A stretch of DNA of 64,000 bases from Rhizomys pruinosus (Eukaryota > Chordata > Mammalia > Rodentia > Spalacidae): assembly GCA_009823505.1 (NCBI GenBank), contig VZQC01006589.1, positions 4,806,657 to 4,870,656 of the forward strand, given 5' to 3'. Below are positions 31,671 through 41,399 of this stretch, piece after piece. Both the position numbers and the translations under genes were made by a program. The first letter of the stretch is position 1; the number at the start of each line of letters is the position of its first letter. Under the pieces are notes generated by a model. That model saw only the letters and a list, made by a program, of their open reading frames with translations. It was not told where the DNA came from and did no database searches.

Positions 31671-32347
31671 ATAATTGTAAAAAAAAGTTAAAGAGTTTAA
31701 ATTCAGAAGTCACCCTGTGTAGGTGGGAAAGGCACTTCCAGGTGCCATGGGGTTACTGAGTGAAAATTCAAGTTCCCCTATGGGCTACCTCCTTAGGAAT
31801 TATTGGCCAGGGAAGTCTCTAATGCCTCACAGATCATAAAGGCTAATTGCTACTGCTATTGTCTGTATGCCAATTACACTGTAAGTCCCTGTGGCTGAGG
31901 ACACTGTACACTTTGGTTGTAGGACATGGAGAAATCAGGCTGAGACTGAACTGGAAACTCCTTTCTAGCTGGATGATTTCCATAGTCCCAGAAGGTGCTC
32001 TCAGGCTGCCTGTGGAGAATTATTGCCAGTAGTCCTGCTCAGCTCTGGACCCTGCAAGCTGCGGTATGAACATATCAGGCAAGATGTATCCACTGGTGCA
32101 ATAGTATCTGAACTGGTGTAAGGACAACCATCTCTTCTCTAATACAGTTTAAGGCCTGCTTGACAGGCAGGAACTTATGTTTGGTACTATAAGCCAGGGC
32201 AAAGACTTGGGAAGGTTTTAGACTCCAGAGGGGAAGCTGTTATTGTTTATTAAATGGATGTAGTATGTCTATTAAGTCACTTTCTACACATCTGTGTAGA
32301 TATGCCTATAGATTACTGGTGCTGCAGGATTTGGTTATGGAGGGAAA
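31671..32347. other. Unrecognised DNA
   Basis: No exon or repeat assigned. Confidence 0.4.
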
Positions 32348-32502
32348 CTTTTTTTTTGTCTTTTTGAAACAGGGTCTCCCTGTAGCCCCAGCTGTCCTGG
32401 AACTCACTTTGTAGACCAGGCTGGCCTTGAACTCACAGAGATCCACCTGCCTCTGCCTCCTGAGTGCTAGGATCATAGATGTGCACCACCACGCCAGACA
32501 TT
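32348..32502 (-). mobile_element. B1 SINE
   Basis: Reverse B1: tctttttgaaacagggtctcc to gtgcaccaccacgccagac. Confidence 0.95.
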
Positions 32503-33116
32503 GAAAGTTCTTTTTTGTATTGAATGGTAATTACTTAGAAGACTCAGAAAGAACTGATCAATCAGTTGAGAATTAGTGGCTGTTTCTGGGGCAGACATGC
32601 TGGTCCACAAATGGGAGAAACTAATCAGATGTTAACATCATTCTCTCCAGGCTCCTGGGCCCACAGAAGAGGAGGCAGGAAGTATTGAAAGAGCCTGAGG
32701 AAGGGCTGGAGGACTGTGTAGCTATTTGCTCTGGGTTGAAACACTCCCCAAGGAGGGGGGAGGGGGACTCATGAAGAAAGTTACAAGACTCACCAAGTCC
32801 TTCCCAGAGGTTATGTAATCTGGGAAATTATTGGGAGGATGGGGTGGAGAAGAGAATGTCCTGAGGCTGCCGGTGACTTGCAGAGGGAACTCCAGAAATA
32901 CAGCTTCCATGAGCTGTCGCTCAGTCTGGGATAAGACTTTCCAGTGATGAGATGCCTGAATGCCATGCTCTGTAAATAATCCCAGGAAACTCACTGGTTC
33001 ATCAAGCTAGAATGGAATTGTTCTGCCATTGGTGTCTCTCTGGGGTGAGCAGACGTTCATCCACATCTCCCAGGAAGAAGTCACATAAGGCCCAGTTAGA
33101 CCCTGGTGATTTTGGT
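32503..33116. other. Unrecognised DNA left of the second L1
   Basis: No gene recognised. The part near 33030-33085 (ggggtgagcagacgttcatcc, gaagtcacataagg) faintly resembles 27730-27775, so it may be an old dispersed repeat. Confidence 0.4.
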
Positions 33117-33123
33117 GAGTTCT

Positions 33124-33161
<38 letters not shown>

Positions 33162-33381
33162 GCCAATGTTTTATAGAACTCTGTGGATTTCATACAAATT
33201 ACTTGACAAATCAAAATCGAAACCGTGCCTCTCCCTGCCCCACCCACCCCACCAAAGCTCATGCATCCTGCCGTACATGTTTTTCATTTTTTTTCTCAAT
33301 CTCTCTCAAAGTCCTTGATGAAGTTTACTGTGGTTGGAGCAAGTTCATCAGCGGTTTCAGTTCTTTGAAGCAGTCCTTTTC

Positions 33382-33642
33382 TTTTAAAAATTTTTTTTAA
33401 GTAATTTTATTTATTTCTCTGTATGTGAGTTTTAATGTACTGTCTGCATGCAAGTTTGTGCACCCGTGTCGTGCAACGCCGCGGAGGTCAGAAGAGGGTA
33501 TCGGATTCCCCTGGAACTGGGGTTCTCCTGGAATTGGAGTTTCAGACGGTTCTTAGCCGCCATGTGGGTGCTGGGGATCGAACCGGCGTCCTCTGTAAGA
33601 GCGGTCGGCGCTCTTAACCGCTAGGCTATCTCTCCAGCCCCC
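33382..33642 (-). mobile_element. B2 SINE inside L1 3' UTR
   Basis: Young-type B2 with internal duplication. It is flanked by GAAGCAGTCCTTTTC at 33367-33381 and the near-identical GAAGCAGTCTTTTC at 33643-33656. The L1 text resumes exactly after it. Confidence 0.95.
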
Positions 33643-35050
33643 GAAGCAGTCTTTTCTGTTGTTGTTGTTGTTGTTGTTGTTATTCTTTCCATTATGCATC
33701 ACTCCAAAATATGCACATATGCGTGCCACATATATCATAGGTTTTCACATCTTCAGCTTATGATTTTTTTTATTAGGCTGAAAGATGTCATGTTTAAAGT
33801 CTCCTCCTTGGCAAGCCCAAAACACCATCAGTTCTACACTGGGGTTTTCCTTTCCCATGGTCACCAAATGAGGTCCAGTAAGCACTAAGTCCTGTCTTGA
33901 TCTTCCTGTACTGGTCTCCAAGATACAGCCTGGGTAGTCCAACAATGGCAGTCTATACTCTGAAGAAGTGGAAACCCCAGTAGAAGCTCAGTCCACCAGT
34001 TGGATGTCTCAGCAGTCCCCATCTGGCATTGAAGATTTGGAGGATTCGTGGAGAGACATGAGTCTTCAGTCCATATTGGAAGGTTGAAAAGCTGTGTCTT
34101 CTCATGTCTTTGAAGGATGGCAAAAGCAGTGGCAGTCACAGGGTAGCTGTACTTGCCAGTAAGACAGGCAAAACAACTGTCCTCTTTTGTCTTTTTACAA
34201 AGATCTCAAGTTTTATACATGAAGTACAATTTCTCAGGCCTTACTATTTATTTATTTCTGGTTATATTTTCCTTTTGGATGTGTAAGACCACACAGTTAG
34301 CCTAGATTAACCAAGGTTTTTGTTTTCTCAAGGTCAGTTGAGGATCTGGTCCTCAAGGGTCACTCAGGTTTTTTTTGGTGGGGGAACCACTGGCTCCTTT
34401 TGGCTTTTCAATTACCAGTTCCATCCACTCGAGGACCAAGTCAGGTCTTGCTAGACCAGGCTTCCCTTTTTGAAGCATGAGCAGACGTTCCTCTTTATAG
34501 ACTGGACACTGGCTGAAGTCCCATTAGTGGGTCTCTAAGACCTCCCTGCACAGGAAGACTGGTGACTCACATTTTCAGGACATTTCAAGAGATGCTCCCA
34601 TGCATAGTCCTCTGGGAGTTAGTTGACATCTGAGGGCAAGGAACAGTTATCCCTTAAGATACTCAGCCAAATTGGTATGGGCATTAAGTAAGGTCATTAC
34701 GCATCCAGAAAGGCTAAGTTACACCAGCCTGATACTTTTAACTACTTTATGTTTTAGAAAATGCTTGGACAAAAGCTCAAGCAGCCTTGTATAGGAAATA
34801 CTAAGAAGTACTCCCATAAAATAAATACTGTGGTTAGATATAATGTCATGACAAACTAGATTTTTCTGCATTCCTTTGATCTTATATTACTCAAATATAC
34901 ATACATATCCTTCATCCATATACTAAAACTTCCTAACTCTGAAAATAAATGGTAGCTTAGCTCTAGAACCTGTTAAGGGATTCACAATATAAGAGCACAG
35001 TTGTTTTCAGATCACATTAACATTGCTCAGTTTGCCTTATAACTAGGTAA
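33643..35050 (-). mobile_element. Expanded 3' UTR of the older L1
   Basis: Contains a (GTT)n tract at about 33658-33681, then about 1.3 kb with no counterpart in the 3' UTR of the intact L1. Part of it (about 33940-34110) is related to a dispersed repeat found at 29661-30105. Matching 3' UTR text occurs at 45157, 48073, 48880 and 56284, so this long form defines an L1 group here. Confidence 0.8.
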
Positions 35051-35995
35051 TTGGTGCTAGTATCCACAGATGAAGGATACCATTCATCGTTTATTTTTCT
35101 GGGACTGTGTTACTTCACTTAACATGATATCTTCTAGCTCCATCCATTTCCCTGCAAAGTTCATGATGTCATCTTTCTTTATCACTGCATAGAAATCCAT
35201 TGTATAGTTGTGCCACATTTTCTCTATCCACTCGTCAGTTGAGGGGCACTTGGGTTGGTTCCAGCTCTTCACTATTATGAAGAGAGCGGCAATATGGCTG
35301 GGCATGTATCTCTCCAGTAAGATGAGTCTTGTGGGTACATACCCAGGAGTGGTATGACTGGGTCAGGTGGCAAGTTCATTTTGAGTCTTCCAAGGTTCTC
35401 CACACTGCTTTCCATAGTGGCTGTACAAGTTTACATTCCCACCAACAGTGGATATGTGTTCCCCTTTCCCCACAACCTCTCCAGCGCTTGGTATCATTTG
35501 TTTTCTTGATCCTAGCCAGTCTTATCAGAGTAAGATATCTTAAAGTGGTTTTAATTTGCATTTCCTTAATTACTAGCAATGTTGAACACTTTTGAAGATG
35601 TTTCTCAGCCATCTCTGATTCCTCATTTGTGAAGTCTCTGTACAGCTCTTTGCTCCATCTTTTGAGTGGGTCATTTGTTTTCTTTCTTCTTTGCTTTTTG
35701 AGTAGTTTATACATTCTGGAAATCAAAGCTTTGTCAGATGTATCTGCAGTGAAGGTTTCCTCCCACTCTGGGTTTTCTCTTCACTTCCTTGATTGTTTCT
35801 TTTGATGTACAGAAGCTTTTGAGCTTAATGAGGTCCCATTTGTCAATTGTCGATCTTAATTCTTGCATGGCTGCTGTCTGATTTAGGAAGTCTTTTCCCA
35901 TGCCTATGTCTTGTAGTCTGCTGCCAACTTTTTCTTCTATCGCCTTCAGAGTTTGGGGTTTCGCATTGAGGTCTTTGATCCTGGAGTTGACTTTT

Positions 35996-36001
35996 TAAAA
36001 T

Positions 36002-36040
<39 letters not shown>

Positions 36041-36242
36041 TTTTATGTGTATGAATGAGCTGTCTGCATGTAGGTTTGTGCACCCATGTCATGCAATGCC
36101 TTGGAGGTCAGAAGAGGGTGCTGGATTCCCCTGGAACTGGAGTTAAAGACAGTTCTCAGCTGCCATGTGGGTGCTAGGGATCAAACATGGGTCCTCTGTA
36201 AGAGCAGTTGGTGCTCTTAACCACTAGACCATCTCTCCAGCC
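35996..36242 (-). mobile_element. B2 SINE nested in ORF2 remnant
   Basis: Reverse B2 with a (TTTA)n tail. It has a perfect 15-bp target duplication CTGGAGTTGACTTTT at 35981-35995 and 36243-36257. Confidence 0.97.
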
Positions 36243-36346
36243 CTGGAGTTGACTTTTGTACAGGGTGAGAGGTAGGGGTTTAATTTCATTCTTCTACAAG
36301 TGGTGATCTAGTTTTGCCAACACCACTTGCTGAAGATGCTGTCTTT

Positions 36347-36347
36347 N
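36347..36347. other. Single N: probable assembly seam
   Basis: L1 text jumps by about 800 bases across this N. The 300 bases to its right are nearly identical to the young L1, unlike the rest of this element. Confidence 0.85.
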
Positions 36348-38076
36348 CGGGTTCCTACCTTTAAAGGGAATGTTTCTGTCATTTCCCCATTTAGGATGAT
36401 ATTGGCTGTGGGTTTCCTGTATATGGCTTTGATTACATTGAGGAATGATCCCTCCAATCCAATTCCTTCTAGGACTTTAAGCATGAAGGGATGCTGGATT
36501 TTGTCAAAGGCTTTTTCAGCATCAATTGAGATGATGGTGTGGTTTTTGTCTTTGATTCCGTTTATGTGTTTGATGATGTTTATTGATTTTCGTATGTTGA
36601 ACCATCCCTGCATCTCTGGTATGAATCCAACTTGGTCATGATGGATGGTCTTCTTGATGTGGGTCTGTATGCAGTTTGCAAGTATTTTGTTCAGAATTTT
36701 TGCCTCTGTGTTCATTAATGAGATGGGTCTATAGTTCTTCTTTTTGGTTGTTTCTTTGCCTGGTTTTGGTAATAGAGTGATGCTGGCTTCATAGAAGGAA
36801 TTTAGGAGAATTCTCTCTGTATCCTTCTAAATAATTTGAGTAATAATGGTTAATCTTTTTGAAATGTTTTATAGAATTCTGCCATGAAACCATCTGGGCC
36901 TGGGCTTTTTTTAGTTGGGAGGTTTCCTATACATCTTCAATTTCTTCATATATTATGGGTCTGTTTAAGCTGTTGATCTCTTCTTGGTTGAGCTTTGGTG
37001 ATTCCCAGGATTTCAGATATTCATACATTTCTCCTAGGTTTTCAAACTTAGTAGAGTATAGGTTTTTGAAGTATTCCCATATGATTGTCTGGATCTTTTC
37101 ATTGTCTGTTGTGATATTTCCTCTTTCATCATGGATTCTATTGGTTTGGAGTTATTACTTTTGGTTAACTGGGCTAGAGGTCTGTCTATTTCATTTACTC
37201 TCTCAAAGAACCAACTTTTGGATTCATTGATTTTTTTTTTGTATTGTTTTCTTTGTTTCTATTTCATTGATTTCTGTTATTTCTTCCTGTCTGCTGCATT
37301 TAGGGTTCATTTGTTGTTGACTCTCAAGTGTTTTTAGCTGCAGTGTTAGATCATTTACTTGCGCTCTTTCTGTTTTTCTAATGTAGGCACCCAGGGTTAT
37401 ATACTTATCGCTTTGGACTGTTTTTAAAGTATCCCATAGGTTTTGTTGTATTGTATTGTCACTGTCATTCAGTTCCAGGAATGCTTTTATTTCTTTCTTT
37501 ATCTCTTCCTTGACCCATTCATTATTTAGGAGTGTGTTGTTTAGTCTCCATGTGTTTTGTAGATAGTAGGGCTTATCCTGGTGTTGATGTTGAGCTTTAT
37601 TGTGGTCTGATAGAATGCATGAAATTATTTCAATCTTTTTGTATTTGTGGAGGTTTCTTCTGTGTCCCAGGATGTGGTCGATTTTGGAGAAAGTTCCATG
37701 GGGTGGTGAGTAGAAAGTGTATTCTCTGGTATTTGGGTGGAATATTCAGTAGATGTCTGTGAGGTCCATTTGGTGTATCATATCATTTAGTTCAGATTTC
37801 TCTCTGTTTATTCTTTGTCTGGTTGACCTGTTAAAGGGCTCAGTGGGGTATGGAAGTCCCTTACTATGAGTGTGCTGGGGTTAATCTGTTCCTTAAGGTC
37901 CTGGAGAATTGTCTTTATAAAGTTTGGTGCACCAGAGTTTGGTGCATATATATTCATGATTGTGAAATCTTTATGGTCAATTGTTCCTTTGATAAGGTTG
38001 TAATGGCCCTCTTTGTCTCTTCTGATTTCTTTTACTTTGAAGTCTATTTTGTCTGATCTTAAAATAGCAACACCTG

Positions 38077-38313
38077 GGGCTGGAGAGATGGCTCAGTGGT
38101 TAAGAGCACTGACTGCTCTTGCAGAGGACTCAGGTTTGATTCCCAGCACCCACGTGGCAGCTAAGAACCATCTTTAACTCCAGTTCCAGGAGAATCCAAC
38201 GCCCTCTTCTGACCTCCATGGCATTGCACGACATGTGTGCACCAACCTACAAGCAGACAGTAAGTACACTCATACACATAAAAAATAATAAATAAATAAA
38301 TAAATAAATAAAT
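38077..38313 (+). mobile_element. B2 SINE nested in ORF2 remnant
   Basis: Forward B2 with an (AAAT)n tail. The L1 text AACACCTG is duplicated at 38069-38076 and 38314-38321. Confidence 0.95.
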
Positions 38314-38591
38314 AACACCTGCTTTCTTTTTGGTACCATTTGGTTGGATATTTTTTTCCATCCCTTCACCTTAAGTTGGTGCCTATCCTTGAGAGTGAGA
38401 TGGGTTTCTTATAGACAGCATATGGATGGCTTCTGTTTCCTAATCCAATCTCTTCCAGCCTATGTCTTTTGATTGGGGAGTTTAGTCCATTAATATTTAA
38501 GGTTATAATTGAAAGATGTGTGTTGCTTCCTTTCACTTTATTATCCATTTGAATTTTTGGTCTAGGTTTCTACTTTTGCAGTTATGCTTTT

Positions 38592-38777
38592 TTTTTTCAC
38601 ATAAATTTATTTTTATTTTTTTAACAAATCTAGACCCGTGTTCCCGCCCATTCCCCCACCCTGCCAGAGCTCAAGCATTCTGCCAAACATGCTTTTCATC
38701 TCTTTCTCAGTCTTTCTCAATATTCTCCATGAGGAAGTTGACTGTTTTGAGCAGACGTTCACTGTTTCAGTCAGTGA
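38592..38777 (-). mobile_element. Short 5'-truncated L1 nested in L1
   Basis: About 185 bases of L1 3' UTR end (agacccgtgttcccgccc, gttgactgttttgagcag), with poly-T on the left. It is flanked by AGTTATGCTTTT at 38580-38591 and 38778-38789. Its text is close to the 3' UTR of the intact L1 (20890-21060), so it was probably made by that younger lineage. Confidence 0.92.
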
Positions 38778-39098
38778 AGTTATGCTTTTATTAATTTCTC
38801 TTTCTAGGTTTCTGAGGATAGTTGCTCCTTTCTTCTGTCCTTTGAATTGCTTCAAGTACTTTCTGAAGAGTTGGTTTTCCGGACATGTATTCTATCATCT
38901 TGTTTATGTCATGGAAGATTTTTCTCTCTCCTTCAACTATAATGGATATTTTTGCTGGGTATAGTAACCTGGGTTGGCATCTATAACACTTTAACATCTT
39001 TAACACTGGGAATGCTTTGCTCCACATTCTTGCTTTCATAGTTTGCACTGAAGAGTCAGTTGTAATTCTGATGGGTTTCCCCTTATATGTAACTTCTT

Positions 39099-39099
39099 N
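39099..39099. other. Single N: probable assembly seam
   Basis: ORF1 text stops here and unrelated DNA begins. ORF1 resumes about 490 bases later with its middle missing. Confidence 0.8.
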
Positions 39100-39589
39100 T
39101 CTGCCTTTCAACCCTGAAGGCAACAAAGGTTTTCCTGGATTGTCCTGCAAGTCTCACTGTTTGTTTTAGAAAGTAGAATGGAATGTAGCTTAGCAGAAGA
39201 GTGACTGCCCAGCATACAAGGCCCTGGGTTCTTTCCCTAGCATTGCAGACGGATGGATGGATGGACAGATAGAGGGATGGATGGACAGATGTTGGGATGG
39301 AGGGAGAGGGGGATGGAAGGAGGAATAGGAGAGGGAGGGATGGAGGGAGGGAACGATGGAGGGATGAATTGAAGGAGGGATGATAAACTATGTCTGCAAA
39401 AGAATAAGTTACAGATACTGCAAAAGTAGAGCAGTTTACACTGATAGAAACTTTTTTTTTGGTGTTTTCGAGACAGGGTCTCCCTATAGCCCCAGCTATC
39501 CTGGAACTCACTCTATAGACCAGGCTGGCCTTGAACTCATAAAGATCCGCCTGCCTCTGCCACCCAAGTGCTAGGCACCACGCCCAGCT
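39100..39589. other. Foreign segment inside the L1: ID SINE, (GGAT)n, B1
   Basis: 39181-39247 resembles a forward ID element (agcttagcagaagagtg, ggccctgggttctttccc). 39248-39375 is an imperfect GGAT/GGGA tract. 39450-39589 is a reverse B1. None of it is L1 text. Confidence 0.7.
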
Positions 39590-39969
39590 CTGGTTGGTTT
39601 CCTTTTTCAGTGTTTCTACTTCCTCCTGCAGTTTGTCATTCTCTCCCTCTAGTTCTTTCTGGAGTTTGTCATTCTCTCCCTCTAGGTCCTTCTTGAGCTT
39701 TTTAATACTCTCGCCTTAGTTCTCTGACTTGTTCTTTATATTCTTTGATTTCTTTGAATATGTCTGCAATTATTCCTGTAAGATCTGTGTCCTGGGCTAC
39801 CACCAGGGGATCCCACTGTAGGAGTCTCCCACAGGGTTGGTAGAGCTTGGCGTGGAATTATCCTGCACCTTTCTCATGTTGTCCCTTCGTCGTGTCCCTG
39901 ACATGTGGGTTTCCCTTTTGCCTGTATTTAGATGTGAATCTCAAATGTGTTGAAGGCTTGCTTTGTTTG

Positions 39970-40398
39970 CCTCCTTCAGATGCCTTTTTTTCTTTTTCTC
40001 CTTGTTTGTAGAGTGTTGACTTGTCTAGGTTTCAGGCTTTCAATTTTGTTTATATATTGGAAGTCTAACTCACTCTTCCCTTTCTGTTCTGAAGGTTCTC
40101 AAAAAAATCCACTTGGACACTCCTTCAACAATTCCAGTTGGGGGGTGCTCTGTGCTTCAGGTGGTCTTGGGAAATCTCTTATCTAAGCTCTGTGCACTCG
40201 AGTCTCACAGTGGCAACGGGCCTACCTTTTATACCATCTAGCAGGGCAACTCTGTCCCCACAGCCACACAAGACAATGATTTAATTATCCAACATCCCAG
40301 TGATAGAATTATCCAACAATCCACCTGGCTGAAGCACCAGGCTCCTATCTATGCTTCAGGTGGTCCTGGGAAATCCCTGATCTAAGCTCTGTGCACTC
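39970..40398 (-). promoter_or_regulatory. L1 5' UTR with monomer-like tandem repeat
   Basis: The motif gcttcaggtggtc, followed by gatctaagctctgtgcact, occurs at about 40151-40195 and again at about 40358-40398. The period is about 207 bases. Tandem 5' monomers act as L1 promoters in mouse; the same role is inferred here. A paralogous pair is at 54564 and 54788. Confidence 0.75.
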
Positions 40399-40411
40399 GA
40401 GTTCTGATTTT

Positions 40412-40912
40412 ACATTTTTTTTTCTGACTGTTCTTCAAATTGCTGAGAGGAGTTCTGAAGTCACCCAGTATACATGTGGGGTTGTTTGATCATCCTTCTA
40501 GACAGGTCACCTTTCCTTTCATCTGCTTGGGGGCTCTCTGGCCTGGTACACATATCTCAGATTGTTATGTCTCCTGATCTGCTGTACTCACACTATTTAT
40601 TGTTATGCAATTGTCCTTTTGTCATTAGTAATTTTCTTTCTTTTTTTTTTTTAACGGGAGAGCGCGAACGCAGTCCCCCACTACCACAAATTATGCAGTC
40701 GAGTTTCCTGCATTTGGGGAAATCGCAGGGGTCAGCACATCCCAAGTGCAATGGATGAGCCTCGCCCTGGGAAAACCACCTTCTTGATCATGGTATCTCC
40801 CCTGCCAGGTAAGTATAGTAATTTTCTTTATTCTGAAACATACTTCTATCTGGCACTTCTTCCTATATTGATACCAGATAGATATATTTAAAAGTATATA
40901 TTTTAATGGTAC
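40412..40912 (-). mobile_element. Ancient L1 fragment
   Basis: Old L1 ORF2 endonuclease-region text in reverse orientation (cagattgttatgtctcctga, atgcaattgtccttttgtca), interrupted by the U1 retropseudogene. Confidence 0.6.
40653..40816 (-). pseudogene. RNU1: U1 snRNA retropseudogene, full length
   Basis: On the minus strand this is a 164-base U1 small nuclear RNA copy. It begins ATACTTACCTGGCAGGGGAG (the 5' splice-site-recognition end) and includes gattttcccaggg-type stem-loop text, the Sm-site region CATAATTTGTGG and the 3' stem-loop. A few substitutions are visible against remembered U1, e.g. in the last bases (CGCTCTCCCGTT). An A-tail follows (T-run 40641-40652 on the plus strand). TAGTAATTTTCTTT flanks it at 40626-40639 and 40816-40829, overlapping by one base. 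Tail and duplication indicate L1-mediated retroposition, so no snRNA promoter is expected and it is probably silent. Confidence 0.95.
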
Positions 40913-40984
40913 TTGGGGCTATAGTCCCATGGTAGAATGCTTATCTGACCTGAAACCCTGGGTTTGATCCTCAGCAGAGCCAAA

Positions 40985-41015
<31 letters not shown>
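40913..41015 (+). mobile_element. ID SINE with (AAAT)n tail
   Basis: Forward ID: ggggctatagtcccatggtag, ccctgggtttgatcctcagc, followed by nine or so AAAT units. Confidence 0.8.
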
Positions 41016-41016
<1 letters not shown>

Positions 41017-41074
41017 CTTTTCATCTTTTTTATTTTAGCCACTCACTATTGTAAAATTTGAACATTCATAAATT

Positions 41075-41227
41075 TTTTTTTTTTGGTCTTTTGGAGACAG
41101 GTTCTTCTTGTAGTTCCAGTGGGCCTGGAACTCACTATGTAGACCAAGTTGTCCTTGAACTCACAGAGATCTGTCTGCCTCTGCCTCCCAAGTGCTGGGA
41201 TTAAAAGCATGTGCCACTATGCCTGGC
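41075..41227 (-). mobile_element. B1 SINE
   Basis: Reverse B1: ggtcttttggagacagg, gtagaccaagttgtccttg, gtgctgggattaaaagc, cactatgcctggc. Confidence 0.9.
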
Positions 41228-41235
41228 TTACATTC

Positions 41236-41399
41236 TTTTTTTTTTTGTTTATTTTTGTTTGAGACAGGGTCTCTATTTAGTCCCAGTCAGCTGGCCTGGA
41301 GCTTGCTATTTGGACCAAGCTGGACTTGAACTCATAGAGATGGCCTGCCTCTGTCTCCACAGTGCTAGGATTAAAGCCATGTGCCACCATGCCCAGCAC
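41236..41399 (-). mobile_element. B1 SINE
   Basis: Reverse B1, tandem to the previous one: gtttgagacagggtctc, cagctggcctggagcttgc, ccaccatgcccagc. Confidence 0.9.

Larger units (their letters stand above)
35070..38548 (-). pseudogene. L1 ORF2 remnant
   Basis: C-terminal, reverse transcriptase and endonuclease portions align with the intact ORF2 in order, but the frame is broken repeatedly. Roughly 800 bases, corresponding to about 22227-23033 of the intact copy, are missing at the N at 36347. Not functional. Confidence 0.9.
38575..39950 (-). pseudogene. L1 ORF1 remnant, middle missing
   Basis: The C-terminal part (to about 39098) and the N-terminal part (from about 39590) align with the intact ORF1. 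The central approximately 500 bases are absent, and unrelated sequence follows the N at 39099. Frames are broken. Confidence 0.85.
33125..40398 (-). mobile_element. Older, rearranged L1 with nested insertions and two assembly gaps
   Basis: On the minus strand this is an L1 with a 5' UTR (about 39950-40398), ORF1 and ORF2 remnants, and an unusually long 3' UTR (about 33160-35050) ending in poly-A (poly-T at 33125-33159). Both frames carry many stops and indels. B2 SINEs at 33382, 35996 and 38077 and an L1 fragment at 38592 are nested in it. An 8-base match GAGTTCTG at 33117-33124 and 40399-40406 may be its target duplication. Single N bases at 36347 and 39099 mark joins. Confidence 0.9.

Noticed and set aside
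40653..40816. Plus-strand perfect splice donor CCAGGTAAGTAT as an exon end
   Set aside because: It is the complement of the 5' end of the U1 retrocopy, not an exon boundary, though it could be used cryptically.
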